This document shows positions 24,143 to 31,648 of a DNA stretch of 52,842 nt, in pieces. Position 1 is the stretch's first letter, and every line of letters starts with the position of its first letter. Position numbers and translations under genes: made by a program. The notes under the pieces are model-generated. The model saw only the letters and a program-made list of their open reading frames with translations, was not told the DNA's origin and did no database searches. Source of the stretch: Oscillospiraceae bacterium (GTDB taxonomy: Bacteria; Bacillota; Clostridia; Oscillospirales; Oscillospiraceae). The stretch covers positions 1 through 52,842 of the forward strand of contig JAEDNR010000003.1 in NCBI GenBank assembly GCA_016302405.1, in the 5' to 3' direction.

Positions 24143-24292
24143 ATGTGTCGGAGAAACTTCCTGCACGGCGGCTGTCTTGCTTGCTTCGGATTGGGACTTC
24201 TGATAGGTCACTGGCTAAGCTCCTGGCTGCTGTGCGGCTGCGGCGGACTGTGTCTGGTGATTTTGGGGCTGATGATTATGAAGCGGCGCTGA
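24143..24292 (+). CDS. Small Cys-rich membrane peptide (49 aa), hypothetical
   Basis: A 49-codon ORF beginning MCRRNFLHGGCLACFGLGLL and ending in KRR. It is hydrophobic throughout, with six cysteines, a GCGG turn between two short membrane segments and a positively charged end. The in-frame GTG at 24134 is an alternative start. It lies between livF and the SipL-like gene and upstream of the latter's sigma-E-type promoter. No family is recognised with confidence. The two-helix Cys-rich layout looks like a real small membrane protein. Translation would need the flanking hairpin to open. Confidence 0.5.
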   Translation: MCRRNFLHGGCLACFGLGLLIGHWLSSWLLCGCGGLCLVILGLMIMKRR

Positions 24293-24337
24293 TACCCTTT
24301 AGCGCGTCCTGATATCCGGCTTCCGTCCAAGACGGAT

Positions 24338-24367
24338 GGCATACCCTTGTCCCTGGGTGCATACAAT
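24338..24367 (+). promoter_or_regulatory. Sigma-E-type promoter ahead of the SipL-like gene
   Basis: GGCATACC (24338-24345), 14-bp spacer and CATACAAT (24360-24367). The -10 matches the Bacillus sigma-E consensus exactly and the -35 shares the CATA core. The position, 33 bases before the ATG, fits a mother-cell spore gene. Confidence 0.65.
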
Positions 24368-24400
24368 GTACCATCACTGTGGGAGAAGGAGTGAACCGCT

Positions 24401-25888
24401 ATGGAGCTGGAATTTGAAAAGGAGAAAGTGCCTTATCTGGGCACCCCTGTGCGGGAGGTTCAGAATGTGGAAGCGACACAGGAGCTGAAGCTTCCGGACG
24501 GGCTTCCTGATGTTGGCAGGATCCTGGCCTCCTGGGGACAGGAGATCCTTCGTGGGAAGGAGTGGCGTATGGACAGCATCCTTCTTACGGGAGGCGTCAT
24601 GGTCTGGGTCCTGTACGTGCCGGAAGAGGGAGGCGCTGCGCAGATTCTCAATACCTGGATCCCGTTCCAGATGAAGTGGGATCTTCCGGAGGATACCCAG
24701 GAGGGGAGAATCCGGACGAAGTGCCTGACCCGCTTTGTGGATGCCCGGTCCGTTTCCCCCCGGAAAGTCATGGTGCGCTGCGGCGTCGGAGCGTTGGCGG
24801 AGGCAATGGTCCCGGAAGAGACGGAGATTTCCCGCCCTGGGAAGACACCGGAGGGCGTAGAGCTGCTTCGCTCCAGATATCCCGTTGTGCTGCCCAGGGA
24901 GGCAGGGGAAAAAGCGTTTTTCCTGGAGGAAGAGCTGACTCCGGTGGGGGCAGAAAAGGTCCTGTATTATACACTATCCCCTCAGATCCAGGAGCCGAAA
25001 GTAATGGGAAACAAGATTGCCTTTCGGGGGAACGGAAACCTGCATGTGCTTTACATCGGGGAGGACGGCGAGGTTTCTTCTCAGGACTTTTTGCTGCCCT
25101 TTTCCCAGTTCGCGGAGCTGGAGGGAAGCTATGGCACGGATGCCCAGGCAAATATGCTCCCCGCTGTGACGGAGTTGGAGCTGGAACTGGACGACGAGGG
25201 CAAGCTCCGTCTGAAGGCCGGACTGCTGGGACAGTATGTTGTAGAGGAACCGTCTGTATTGGAGACCGTGGAGGATGCGTACAGCATCGGACGGGAGCTG
25301 AATATGGAGCGAGGGGAAGCGAACCTGCCCGCGACTTCCGACAGCAGAAATGAAAATATCTTAGGGGAGCAGACGGTGAGCGCCCAGGGCGGCAGAGAGG
25401 TGGATACCCGGATCCTTCCGGATTTTCCCCGGCAGAGAAGAACGGAAAACGGTATGAATCTGGTTTTTCCCGGCTCTTTCCAGACGCTGTACTATGGGGA
25501 AGATGGCGTTCTTCAGTCTGCGGGTGGGAGATTCGAGACGGAACGGAATATCCGCGCCGATGAAGCTGCCCGGGTTACCGCTTTCCCGGAAAAGCCCGGT
25601 GAGCCCCAGGTCAGCTTTGGAAACGGATCGATGTCCTTCCAGGTAGAGATCCCCGTACACATTGCAACGGAGGCGGGCAGGGGAATCCCCATGGTCATGG
25701 GGCTGGAACTGGGAGAGGAGCAAGCCCGGAATCCGGACCGCCCATCCATCATTCTGCGCCGCAGCGACGGCGCCCGTCTCTGGGATATGGCCAAGAAAGC
25801 CGGGTCTACGGTGGAAGCAATCCGAAAGGCAAATGCCTTGGAGGGGGAGCCTGCCTCCGGACAGATGCTGCTGATTCCGGTTTTCTGA
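24401..25888 (+). CDS. SipL-like SPOCS (DUF3794) and LysM spore protein
   Basis: A 495-residue protein. SPOCS/DUF3794-type beta domains occur near residues 30-130 and 165-265, with a further related segment at about 330-430. A C-terminal LysM domain (about 450-495) contains LWDMAKKAGSTVEAIRKAN. This is the architecture of C. difficile SipL, which binds SpoIVA through its LysM domain during spore coat assembly in the mother cell. No signal peptide is present, as expected. GAGAAGGAG precedes the ATG, and a sigma-E-like promoter lies just upstream. The name sipL is not assigned because several SPOCS-LysM paralogues may exist per genome. Confidence 0.85.
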   Translation: MELEFEKEKVPYLGTPVREVQNVEATQELKLPDGLPDVGRILASWGQEILRGKEWRMDSILLTGGVMVWVLYVPEEGGAAQILNTWIPFQMKWDLPEDTQEGRIRTKCLTRFVDARSVSPRKVMVRCGVGALAEAMVPEETEISRPGKTPEGVELLRSRYPVVLPREAGEKAFFLEEELTPVGAEKVLYYTLSPQIQEPKVMGNKIAFRGNGNLHVLYIGEDGEVSSQDFLLPFSQFAELEGSYGTDAQANMLPAVTELELELDDEGKLRLKAGLLGQYVVEEPSVLETVEDAYSIGRELNMERGEANLPATSDSRNENILGEQTVSAQGGREVDTRILPDFPRQRRTENGMNLVFPGSFQTLYYGEDGVLQSAGGRFETERNIRADEAARVTAFPEKPGEPQVSFGNGSMSFQVEIPVHIATEAGRGIPMVMGLELGEEQARNPDRPSIILRRSDGARLWDMAKKAGSTVEAIRKANALEGEPASGQMLLIPVF

Positions 25889-25899
25889 ATCAAAGAATG

Positions 25900-25932
25900 C
25901 GCCGTCCCGGGGGAGAACCGGGGCGGCGTTTT
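25900..25932 (+). terminator. Intrinsic terminator after SipL-like gene
   Basis: CGCCGTCCCGG (25900-25910), seven-base loop, CCGGGGCGGCG (25918-25928) then TTTT. The following stretch to 26175 contains a palindromic repeat and a promoter but no gene. Confidence 0.85.
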
Positions 25933-26005
25933 GGCAGAATGTCGCATATCAGGGGGGATCCTCTGCCTGCATACACTGTATCTGAAAGAGCGTGGTTCTT
26001 TCAAG

Positions 26006-26111
26006 GGGAATCTGTCGATAAGAAAAATACCGTGGGAAGCGCTGCGCTGACCACTTTGCCGCACAGGCGAATCTTTTGCGATGGGCTCCTGTATTTTACG
26101 CAGATCTTCCC
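26006..26111. repeat. Palindromic element abutting a promoter (copy 2 of a family)
   Basis: An imperfect inverted repeat runs from GGGAATCTG to CAGATCTTCCC. The inner part includes GGCGAATCTTTTGC, also present in the element at 49922-50001. Both elements end in CTTCCC and are followed at once by the -35 box of a promoter. The internal pairing is weaker than in the other copies, so the boundaries are approximate. Confidence 0.5.
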
Positions 26112-26157
26112 TTGTAACAGTTGACAAGAAGTGGTATAATACAAAAAGAATCATTCT
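26112..26157 (+). promoter_or_regulatory. Promoter and candidate operator of metal GTPase operon
   Basis: TTGTAA (26112-26117), 17-bp spacer, TATAAT (26135-26140). A closer TTGACA at 26121-26126 is too near to be the -35. At the predicted start of transcription lies the palindrome AGAAT-C-ATTCT (26147-26157), a plausible repressor site. Metal control by a Fur/Zur-type protein is only a guess from the gene content. Confidence 0.6.
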
Positions 26158-26175
26158 AAACAGAAGGTGTAAATT

Positions 26176-27399
26176 ATGACAAAAGTAGATATTTATTCCG
26201 GTTTTCTCGGCGCGGGCAAAACGACCCTCATTAAGAAGATGATCGCCGAGGCCTACAAGGGCCAGAAGCTGGTGCTTATCGAGAATGAGTTCGGCGAAAT
26301 CGGTATAGACGGCGGCTTTTTGCAGGACGCGGGGATCAACATTACGGAAATGAACTCCGGCTGCATCTGCTGCTCTCTGGTGGGCGATTTTGGTGAGGCG
26401 CTGAAACGGGTCATTCGGGAATATGCCCCTGACCGGATCCTGATCGAGCCCTCCGGCGTGGGTAAGCTTTCCGATGTGATCGGCGCTGTGAACCGTGTCA
26501 CCGGGGAGGACGTGACCCTGGGATATACCGTTGCCGTTGCGGATGCCGGCAAGGTAAAGGTCTATATGAAGAATTTCGGTGAATTCTACAACAACCAGGT
26601 GGAGACCGCTTCCACCATCATCCTGTCCCGTACCGACTCCATCCCCCAGGCCAAGCTGGACGCGGCGGTCAATCTGCTTCGGGAGCACAACAGCGTTGCC
26701 ACGGTGGTGACAACGCCTTGGGATCAGCTCACCGGGGAGCAGCTGATCGCGGCTATGGAGGGCAAGGCATCCCTGGCTGCTGATCTGGCAAAGATGGAGC
26801 TGGAGCGGCTGGAAGCCGAGGAGGCCGAAGAAGAGCACCACCATCACCACGATGACGGGGAGTGCTGCTGCCACCATCATGATGACGACGAGGAACACGA
26901 GCATCATCACCACCATGATGATGACGATGACCACGAGCACCACCATCACCACGATGACGGGGAGTGCTGCTGCCACCATCATGATGACGACGAGGAACAC
27001 GAGCATCATCACCACCATGATGATGACGATGACCACGAGCACCACCATCACCACGATGACGGGGAGTGCTGCTGCCATCACCACCATGACCATGAAGACG
27101 GACATCATCACCACCATCATCATGCCGACGAGGTCTTCACCTCCTGGGGCGTGGAGACGGCAAGAAAGTTTGAAGCGTCCGCTATCGAAGCCGCGCTGAA
27201 GGCTCTGGATTCCGGGGAATACGGCATTATCCTCCGGGCCAAGGGTATCCTCCCCGCCAGCGACGGCACCTGGATCCATTTTGACTTTGTGCCGGAGGAG
27301 CATAATATCCGCACCGGTCCTGCCGATGTCACCGGCAAGCTCTGCGTCATTGGTTCCACGCTGGATGAGTCCGGCATTGCGAAACTGTTTGGGGTGTAA
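26176..27399 (+). CDS. COG0523 (CobW-like) metallochaperone GTPase with His/Asp/Cys-rich repeats
   Basis: A 407-residue G3E-family GTPase. Walker A is GFLGAGKTT (residues 9-17), the switch region is ENEFGEIGIDG, and the metal-binding CxCC is C63-I-C65-C66. The base-recognition motif is SRTD in place of NKxD. Residues of about 218-315 form a remarkable His/Asp/Glu/Cys-rich linker made of a 34-residue unit repeated 2.4 times, each unit containing GECCC and blocks of histidine. A typical CobW C-terminal domain follows. Such proteins bind zinc, cobalt or nickel and deliver it to client enzymes or act in zinc homeostasis. The next gene, four bases on, encodes a related GTPase fusion. Confidence 0.9.
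   Translation: MTKVDIYSGFLGAGKTTLIKKMIAEAYKGQKLVLIENEFGEIGIDGGFLQDAGINITEMNSGCICCSLVGDFGEALKRVIREYAPDRILIEPSGVGKLSDVIGAVNRVTGEDVTLGYTVAVADAGKVKVYMKNFGEFYNNQVETASTIILSRTDSIPQAKLDAAVNLLREHNSVATVVTTPWDQLTGEQLIAAMEGKASLAADLAKMELERLEAEEAEEEHHHHHDDGECCCHHHDDDEEHEHHHHHDDDDDHEHHHHHDDGECCCHHHDDDEEHEHHHHHDDDDDHEHHHHHDDGECCCHHHHDHEDGHHHHHHHADEVFTSWGVETARKFEASAIEAALKALDSGEYGIILRAKGILPASDGTWIHFDFVPEEHNIRTGPADVTGKLCVIGSTLDESGIAKLFGV
26836..27077 (+). repeat. Exact 102-bp tandem repeat inside the metallochaperone gene
   Basis: Units begin at 26836, 26938 and 27040. The first two are identical base for base, and the third matches for 38 bases before diverging. Synonymous positions agree too, so the duplication is recent or kept uniform by recombination. 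The length is a multiple of three and preserves the frame. Confidence 0.93.
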
Positions 27400-27402
27400 T
27401 CT

Positions 27403-28347
27403 ATGGTTCAGATCCCTGTTTATTCCTTTACCGGATTCCTGGACTCCGGAAAGACGAAGTTTATCCAGGAGACCCTGGAAGATCCCCGCTTTAACGCCGG
27501 GGAACGGACGCTGGTGCTGATCTTTGAGGAAGGGGAGGAGGAATATGACCTCTCTGCCTATCCCAGTAAGAATGTGTACCTGGAGGTTCTGGACCAGCAG
27601 ACGGTGACCACCAAGGAACTGTCCGCCCTGCAGAAAAAGTATAAGGCCCAGCGGGTTGTCGCGGAGCTCAACGGTATGCAGCAGGTGGGGGACCTATACA
27701 TGCGGTTCCCCGAGGAATGGGTCATTGCCCAGGAGGTCATGTTTGCCGATTCCACCACCATTATGGCCTACAACGCCAATATGCGCAATCTGGTTATGGA
27801 CAAGCTGGTGGGTGCCCAGATGGTGGTTTTCAACCGGCTGACCCCCGGGGAAGATGTAATGCCCTTCCACAAGCTTGCCCGGGCGGCCAACCGCCGGGTG
27901 GATATTCTTTACGATTACACCGACGGCTCCACCTCTTTTGATGAGATCGAGGACCCCCTGCCTTTCGACATCAACGCTCCGGTAATCCAGGTTAACGACG
28001 AGGACTTCGCGCTATGGTACCGGGATGTAACCGAGGAGCCGGGGAAGTACGACGGAAAATCCGTGTGCTTCAAGGGCCAGGTTGCCATGCTCCGCCGGCA
28101 GAAGGAAGGCATGTTTGCCCCCGGCCGGTTTGTCATGACCTGCTGTGCCGCGGACATTCAGTTCTGCGGAATCCCTTGCCGGTATTCCGCCGCCCAGTCC
28201 CTTTCTCCCAAGGAGTGGGTAATGGTTACGGCGAAGATCACGGCGGAGAAGCATCCGCTCTATAAAGGAGAGATTGGGCCGGTGCTCACAGCCGTCAAGG
28301 TGGAGCGGGGTGCCGAGCCCGCCGACCCGGATGTGGCAACATTTTAA
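27403..28347 (+). CDS. CobW-like GTPase fused to a YcgQ/TIGR03943-type C-terminal domain
   Basis: A 314-residue protein. The N-terminal half (about 1-190) is a compact P-loop domain with Walker A GFLDSGKT (residues 10-17) and an NRLTPGED base-recognition-like segment, but without the CxCC motif of its upstream neighbour. The C-terminal part (about 205-305) resembles the soluble domain of YcgQ/TIGR03943 proteins (GRFVMTCCAADIQFCGIP). In other Firmicutes, YcgQ-type proteins are encoded next to the COG0701 permease YcgR and zinc-regulated genes. Here the domain is fused to a GTPase and no permease is present. The role is probably metal handling. It could be a membrane-independent variant. Confidence 0.75.
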   Translation: MVQIPVYSFTGFLDSGKTKFIQETLEDPRFNAGERTLVLIFEEGEEEYDLSAYPSKNVYLEVLDQQTVTTKELSALQKKYKAQRVVAELNGMQQVGDLYMRFPEEWVIAQEVMFADSTTIMAYNANMRNLVMDKLVGAQMVVFNRLTPGEDVMPFHKLARAANRRVDILYDYTDGSTSFDEIEDPLPFDINAPVIQVNDEDFALWYRDVTEEPGKYDGKSVCFKGQVAMLRRQKEGMFAPGRFVMTCCAADIQFCGIPCRYSAAQSLSPKEWVMVTAKITAEKHPLYKGEIGPVLTAVKVERGAEPADPDVATF

Positions 28348-28391
28348 AAAGTGTGTCCAATGGGAATGGATGTTTGAAAGAAGGTGTACGG

Positions 28392-29654
28392 ATGTACCAA
28401 CCCCTGGCGGAAATCCTGCGGCCCAAAACCCTGGACGAGGTATACGGACAGGAGCATATTCTGGGTAAGGGCGCGGTGCTCCGCCGCCTGATCGAATCGG
28501 GGAAGATCCCTAACATGGTTTTCTATGGTCCCAGCGGCACCGGGAAGACCACGGTTGCCAACATTATTGCTGAGCAGACCAACCGGACGCTTTACAAGCT
28601 CAATGCCACCACGGCCTCCACAGCGGACATCCGGGAGATTGTTTCCCAGTTGGATACCATGATGGCGCCCAATGGGGTTCTATTGTACCTGGACGAGATC
28701 CAGTCCTTTAACAAAAAGCAGCAGCAGTCCCTTCTGGAACATATTGAGAACGGTAAGATCACCCTGATTGCGTCCACAACGGAAAACCCTTATTTTTATG
28801 TATTCAATGCCATTCTCAGCCGGTCCACGGTATTCGAGTTCAAGCAGATCGATGCCGCCGCCGCGCTGAAAGCGGTAAAGCGGGCGGTTTCCTATCTGGA
28901 GCAGCGGACGGGCTTGCGTGCCCGTCCGGAGGACGGCGCGCTGGAGTACATTGCTCAGGGCTGCGGCGGAGATATTCGAAAAGCTCTGAATGCGGTGGAG
29001 GTGCTTTTTTCCGCCGGAATCCCGGAGGGGGATGTGCTGCCCCTGACCCTGGCCGATGCCAAGGCTGTCACTCAGAAAAGCGCTCTCCGGGCGGACCGGG
29101 ATGGGGACAATTATTATGATCTGCTTTCCGCCCTGCAAAAGTCCATTCGCGGCTCTGACCCGGATGCAGCCGTGCATTATCTTGCCCGGCTGCTGGAAGC
29201 GGGGCAGCTCCAGTCCGCCTGCCGCCGGCTTATGGTCATTTCGGCGGAGGATGTGGGACTTGCTTACCCGCAGATCCTGCCCACCGTCAAGTCCTGTGTG
29301 GATATGGCCCTGATGCTGGGGATGCCCGAGGCCAGAATCCCTCTGGCGGATGCGGCTGTCCTTATGGCAACGTCCCCCAAATCCAATTCGGCCTATCTTG
29401 CTTATGATGCCGCGGCGGAGGATGTGCGCAGGGGAAAGGGCGGGGATTTTCCCCGGCACCTGCAAAATGTCCATGCGGACACCTATACTATGGAACGGGA
29501 GCAGGGGTACCTGTACCCCCATGACTACCCCAACCATTGGGTGGCACAGCAGTACTTGCCGGACGGGCTGAAAGACGCGAAATACTATGTGTACGGCTCC
29601 AATAAAATGGAACAGGCGGCAAAGCAGTATTGGGATGCTGTGAAAGGAAAATGA
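28392..29654 (+). CDS. rarA: Replication-associated recombination protein A (RarA/MgsA AAA+ ATPase)
   Basis: A 420-residue clamp-loader-like AAA+ ATPase that acts at stalled replication forks. Walker A is GPSGTGKTT near residue 44, Walker B is YLDEIQSFNK, sensor 1 is ASTTENPYF and the arginine finger region is NAILSRS. The C-terminal tetramerisation domain includes ISAEDVGLA and the conserved YPHDYPNHWV. Start at 28392 (MYQPLAEILRP) follows GAAGG; the longer frame lacks a site. The expected RarA length is about 420-440 residues. Confidence 0.94.
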   Translation: MYQPLAEILRPKTLDEVYGQEHILGKGAVLRRLIESGKIPNMVFYGPSGTGKTTVANIIAEQTNRTLYKLNATTASTADIREIVSQLDTMMAPNGVLLYLDEIQSFNKKQQQSLLEHIENGKITLIASTTENPYFYVFNAILSRSTVFEFKQIDAAAALKAVKRAVSYLEQRTGLRARPEDGALEYIAQGCGGDIRKALNAVEVLFSAGIPEGDVLPLTLADAKAVTQKSALRADRDGDNYYDLLSALQKSIRGSDPDAAVHYLARLLEAGQLQSACRRLMVISAEDVGLAYPQILPTVKSCVDMALMLGMPEARIPLADAAVLMATSPKSNSAYLAYDAAAEDVRRGKGGDFPRHLQNVHADTYTMEREQGYLYPHDYPNHWVAQQYLPDGLKDAKYYVYGSNKMEQAAKQYWDAVKGK

Positions 29655-29685
29655 CCGCAGCCATCTTTTGGGAAAGGAAGTGCCT

Positions 29686-29886
29686 ATGGATATCCGCATA
29701 AATGACATTCTCACCATGAAGAAAGCCCATCCCTGCGGGGAAAAGCGGTGGAAGGTTCTGCGCACCGGTGCGGATTTCCGCCTGCACTGCCTGGGCTGCG
29801 GGCATGAGCTGATGATTCCCCGGCAGAAGGCAGAAAAAAATATCCGCAGTGTAGAGCGGGAGGGAACGATTCTTCCCCCCCGCTAA
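29686..29886 (+). CDS. DUF951 family small protein
   Basis: A 66-residue protein matching DUF951: DIRINDILTMKKAHPCG at the N-terminus, then a zinc-ribbon-like CLGCGH and the IPR motif. In Firmicutes this family is commonly found beside RNA-binding or chromosome partitioning genes, and its function is unknown. Start at 29686 has GGAAAGGAAG upstream. It is probably co-transcribed with rarA, as only 31 bases separate them, and a terminator follows. Confidence 0.88.
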   Translation: MDIRINDILTMKKAHPCGEKRWKVLRTGADFRLHCLGCGHELMIPRQKAEKNIRSVEREGTILPPR

Positions 29887-29891
29887 CAAAT

Positions 29892-29924
29892 AATCCGTCA
29901 GGTGTCACCGCCTGGCGGATTTTT
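29892..29924 (+). terminator. Intrinsic terminator after DUF951 gene
   Basis: AATCCGTCAGG (29892-29902), eight-base loop, CCTGGCGGATT (29911-29921) with one G-U pair, then TTTT. Confidence 0.88.
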
Positions 29925-29988
29925 CATGTACTTATTCGGCGGAATGGATACTCTCCCGGGGGAACTTGCGGCGGCAGTCTGGGCAGTG

Positions 29989-30022
29989 TTAGACAGCATT
30001 TCCGGCTTCTGCCTGGTATACT
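29989..30022 (+). promoter_or_regulatory. spoIIG promoter with extended spacing, Spo0A-type
   Basis: TTAGAC (29989-29994) and TATACT (30017-30022) are separated by 22 bp. This matches the unusual spacing of the Spo0A-activated Bacillus spoIIG promoter. The opposite strand at 29989-29995 reads TGTCTAA, one base from the 0A-box TGTCGAA. Transcription from here would begin near 30029, after the GTG at 30027. Confidence 0.55.
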
Positions 30023-30053
30023 GGGGGTGAGCTTGGACGAGGGGGGATACCGG

Positions 30054-30815
30054 TTGGTGTATCTGGATCTTGTGATGGGGCTTAACTTCCTCGTTGACTA
30101 TCTTCTGCTTGCGGCATCCCAAAGGCTTTCGGGGTTTTCGGGAGACCGGAAGCGGCTTCTTGCTGCCGCGGCAGTGGGGGCGATATACAGCGGCGGGTGC
30201 TGCTTGCCGGGCTTTCGGTTTCTTGCGCAGCTGCACTGGCGGATCATCAGCCTGGTGCTCATTTGCGCCGTTGCCTTTGGGTGGAACAAAAGTGCGTGGC
30301 GCAGGGGCGGTATTTTCCTGCTGCTCACCATGGCGCTGGGAGGTCTTGCCATGCAGCTTGAAAGAGGAAATATTCTGACGCTCCTGCTTGCATCGGCTTC
30401 CCTCTGGATACTGACCACGGCGGCCTTTGGCGGCAGGGTGGGCGGCAGGAGCTTCCTTCCCTTGGAAATTTCCGACGGGGAAAAGACGATCCGCCTTACC
30501 GCGCTGATCGATTCAGGTAATACGCTCCGGGATCCTGTCAGCGGGGAAGAGGTGCTGGTCGTGGGACCGGAGGAAGCCCAATGCCTTACGGGGCTGAGCC
30601 GGGAGCAGCTCAGCGCGCCCATGGATACCTTGTCCTTTCGGGTTGTCCCGGGACTGCGGCTGATCCCTTACCGGGCGGTGGGGGGAAGCGGAATGCTTCT
30701 GGCCAAGCGGTTTCCCCAGGTCAGGCTTGGGAACAGGACCGGCAGCGCCCTGGTCGCCTTTGCGCCCCATCATCTGGGAGACGGGACGTATCAGGCTCTT
30801 GCGGGTTCAAAGTAG
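30054..30815 (+). CDS. spoIIGA: SpoIIGA, sigma-E processing aspartic protease
   Basis: A 253-residue membrane protease that activates pro-sigma-E in the mother cell after septation. Five hydrophobic segments (about 1-130) precede a cytoplasmic aspartic protease domain with the catalytic ALIDSGNTL near residue 160 and the partner IPYRAVGGSGMLL. TTG at 30054 is chosen: GAGGGGGG lies seven bases upstream, the protein then begins with the family opening VYLD, and the promoter would start transcription downstream of the alternative GTG at 30027. The gene sits 35 bases upstream of its substrate sigE, the usual spoIIG order. Confidence 0.92.
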   Translation: MVYLDLVMGLNFLVDYLLLAASQRLSGFSGDRKRLLAAAAVGAIYSGGCCLPGFRFLAQLHWRIISLVLICAVAFGWNKSAWRRGGIFLLLTMALGGLAMQLERGNILTLLLASASLWILTTAAFGGRVGGRSFLPLEISDGEKTIRLTALIDSGNTLRDPVSGEEVLVVGPEEAQCLTGLSREQLSAPMDTLSFRVVPGLRLIPYRAVGGSGMLLAKRFPQVRLGNRTGSALVAFAPHHLGDGTYQALAGSK

Positions 30816-30850
30816 TAAGTATTTCCCATTTCATAAAAGGAGGCTATTGT

Positions 30851-31558
30851 ATGGGCAGATTTTGGCGGCTTCTGGTACGGATGGGCATTGTACGGGAACG
30901 GGGAATCTATTACATCGGCGGCAGTGATGTGCTGCCGCCGCCGCTGAAAGGGGAAGAGGAGCGCACCGCCCTGGAGGGACTGGAACGAGGGGATGAACAG
31001 GCACGGCAGCGGCTTGTGGAGCACAACCTTCGGCTGGTGGTGTACATTGCCCGCAGGTTCGAAAATACCGGCACCAATCTGGAGGACCTGATCTCCATCG
31101 GCACCATCGGCCTGATGAAAGCCATCGGCACCTACCGGCTGGATAAGAATATCAAGCTTGCCACCTATGCTTCCCGGTGTATCGAAAACGAGATTTTAAT
31201 GCATATCCGCAAAATCGCCGGTCAGAAAGCGGAGGTTTCCCTGGATGAACCCATCAATATGGATTGCGACGGCAACGAGCTTCTGCTGTCGGATATTCTC
31301 GGTACGGATGCCGACGAGATCCAGCGCCCATTGGAAGATGATGTGGACCTGTGTGTCCTGCGGCAGGCCCTGGGGGAGCTTCCCGGGCGGGAACGGGAGA
31401 TCGTTCAGCTTCGGTTTGGCCTGGGCGGGGGACAGGAGCTTACCCAAAAGGAGGTTGCGGCAAAAATGGGGATTTCCCAGTCCTATATTTCCCGTCTGGA
31501 GAAGCGAATCATGGGTAAACTGAAAAAAGAATTCCTGCGGCAGACAAGCTGCGCGTGA
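30851..31558 (+). CDS. sigE: RNA polymerase sporulation sigma factor sigma-E (pro-form)
   Basis: A 235-residue sigma-70 family factor. The N-terminal prosequence ends at the conserved YYIGGSDVLPPPL, where SpoIIGA cleaves. Region 2 is NLRLVVYIARRF, NLEDLISIGTIGLMKA and TYASRCIENEI. Region 4 carries the HTH VAAKMGISQSYISRLEKRI. Sigma-E drives early mother-cell transcription, including SPOCS/LysM coat genes such as the one at 24401. AAAGGAGG lies upstream of ATG 30851. SigG, which often follows, is not here. Confidence 0.95.
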   Translation: MGRFWRLLVRMGIVRERGIYYIGGSDVLPPPLKGEEERTALEGLERGDEQARQRLVEHNLRLVVYIARRFENTGTNLEDLISIGTIGLMKAIGTYRLDKNIKLATYASRCIENEILMHIRKIAGQKAEVSLDEPINMDCDGNELLLSDILGTDADEIQRPLEDDVDLCVLRQALGELPGREREIVQLRFGLGGGQELTQKEVAAKMGISQSYISRLEKRIMGKLKKEFLRQTSCA

Positions 31559-31567
31559 AAAAGCCCC

Positions 31568-31619
31568 TTGCAATGGGAAAACCGATATGTTATAATCGAT
31601 ATAGCTTTTTATCGATATA
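31568..31619 (+). promoter_or_regulatory. rex promoter with direct repeats
   Basis: TTGCAA (31568-31573), 17-bp spacer, TATAAT (31591-31596). The nine-base word ATCGATATA occurs at 31595-31603 and again at 31611-31619, spaced 16 bp, overlapping the expected start site. The typical clostridial Rex operator (TTGTTAA-type inverted repeat) is not visible. Confidence 0.7.
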
Positions 31620-31648
31620 AAATATATCAATACAAAAAGAGGGACGAA

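Noticed and set aside
26836..27077. Tandem repeat considered as a CRISPR or other array
   Set aside because: The repeats are contiguous without spacers and keep the reading frame of a GTPase.
25513..27303. 596-residue minus-strand frame with Met/Val-rich repeats
   Set aside because: It is the antisense reading of the His/Asp repeats of the metallochaperone and of the SipL-like gene; the repeat-derived MMVVMM runs are artefacts.
30027..30053. GTG 30027 as spoIIGA start
   Set aside because: It would precede the predicted transcription start, lacks a well-placed ribosome binding site and adds residues not typical of the family.
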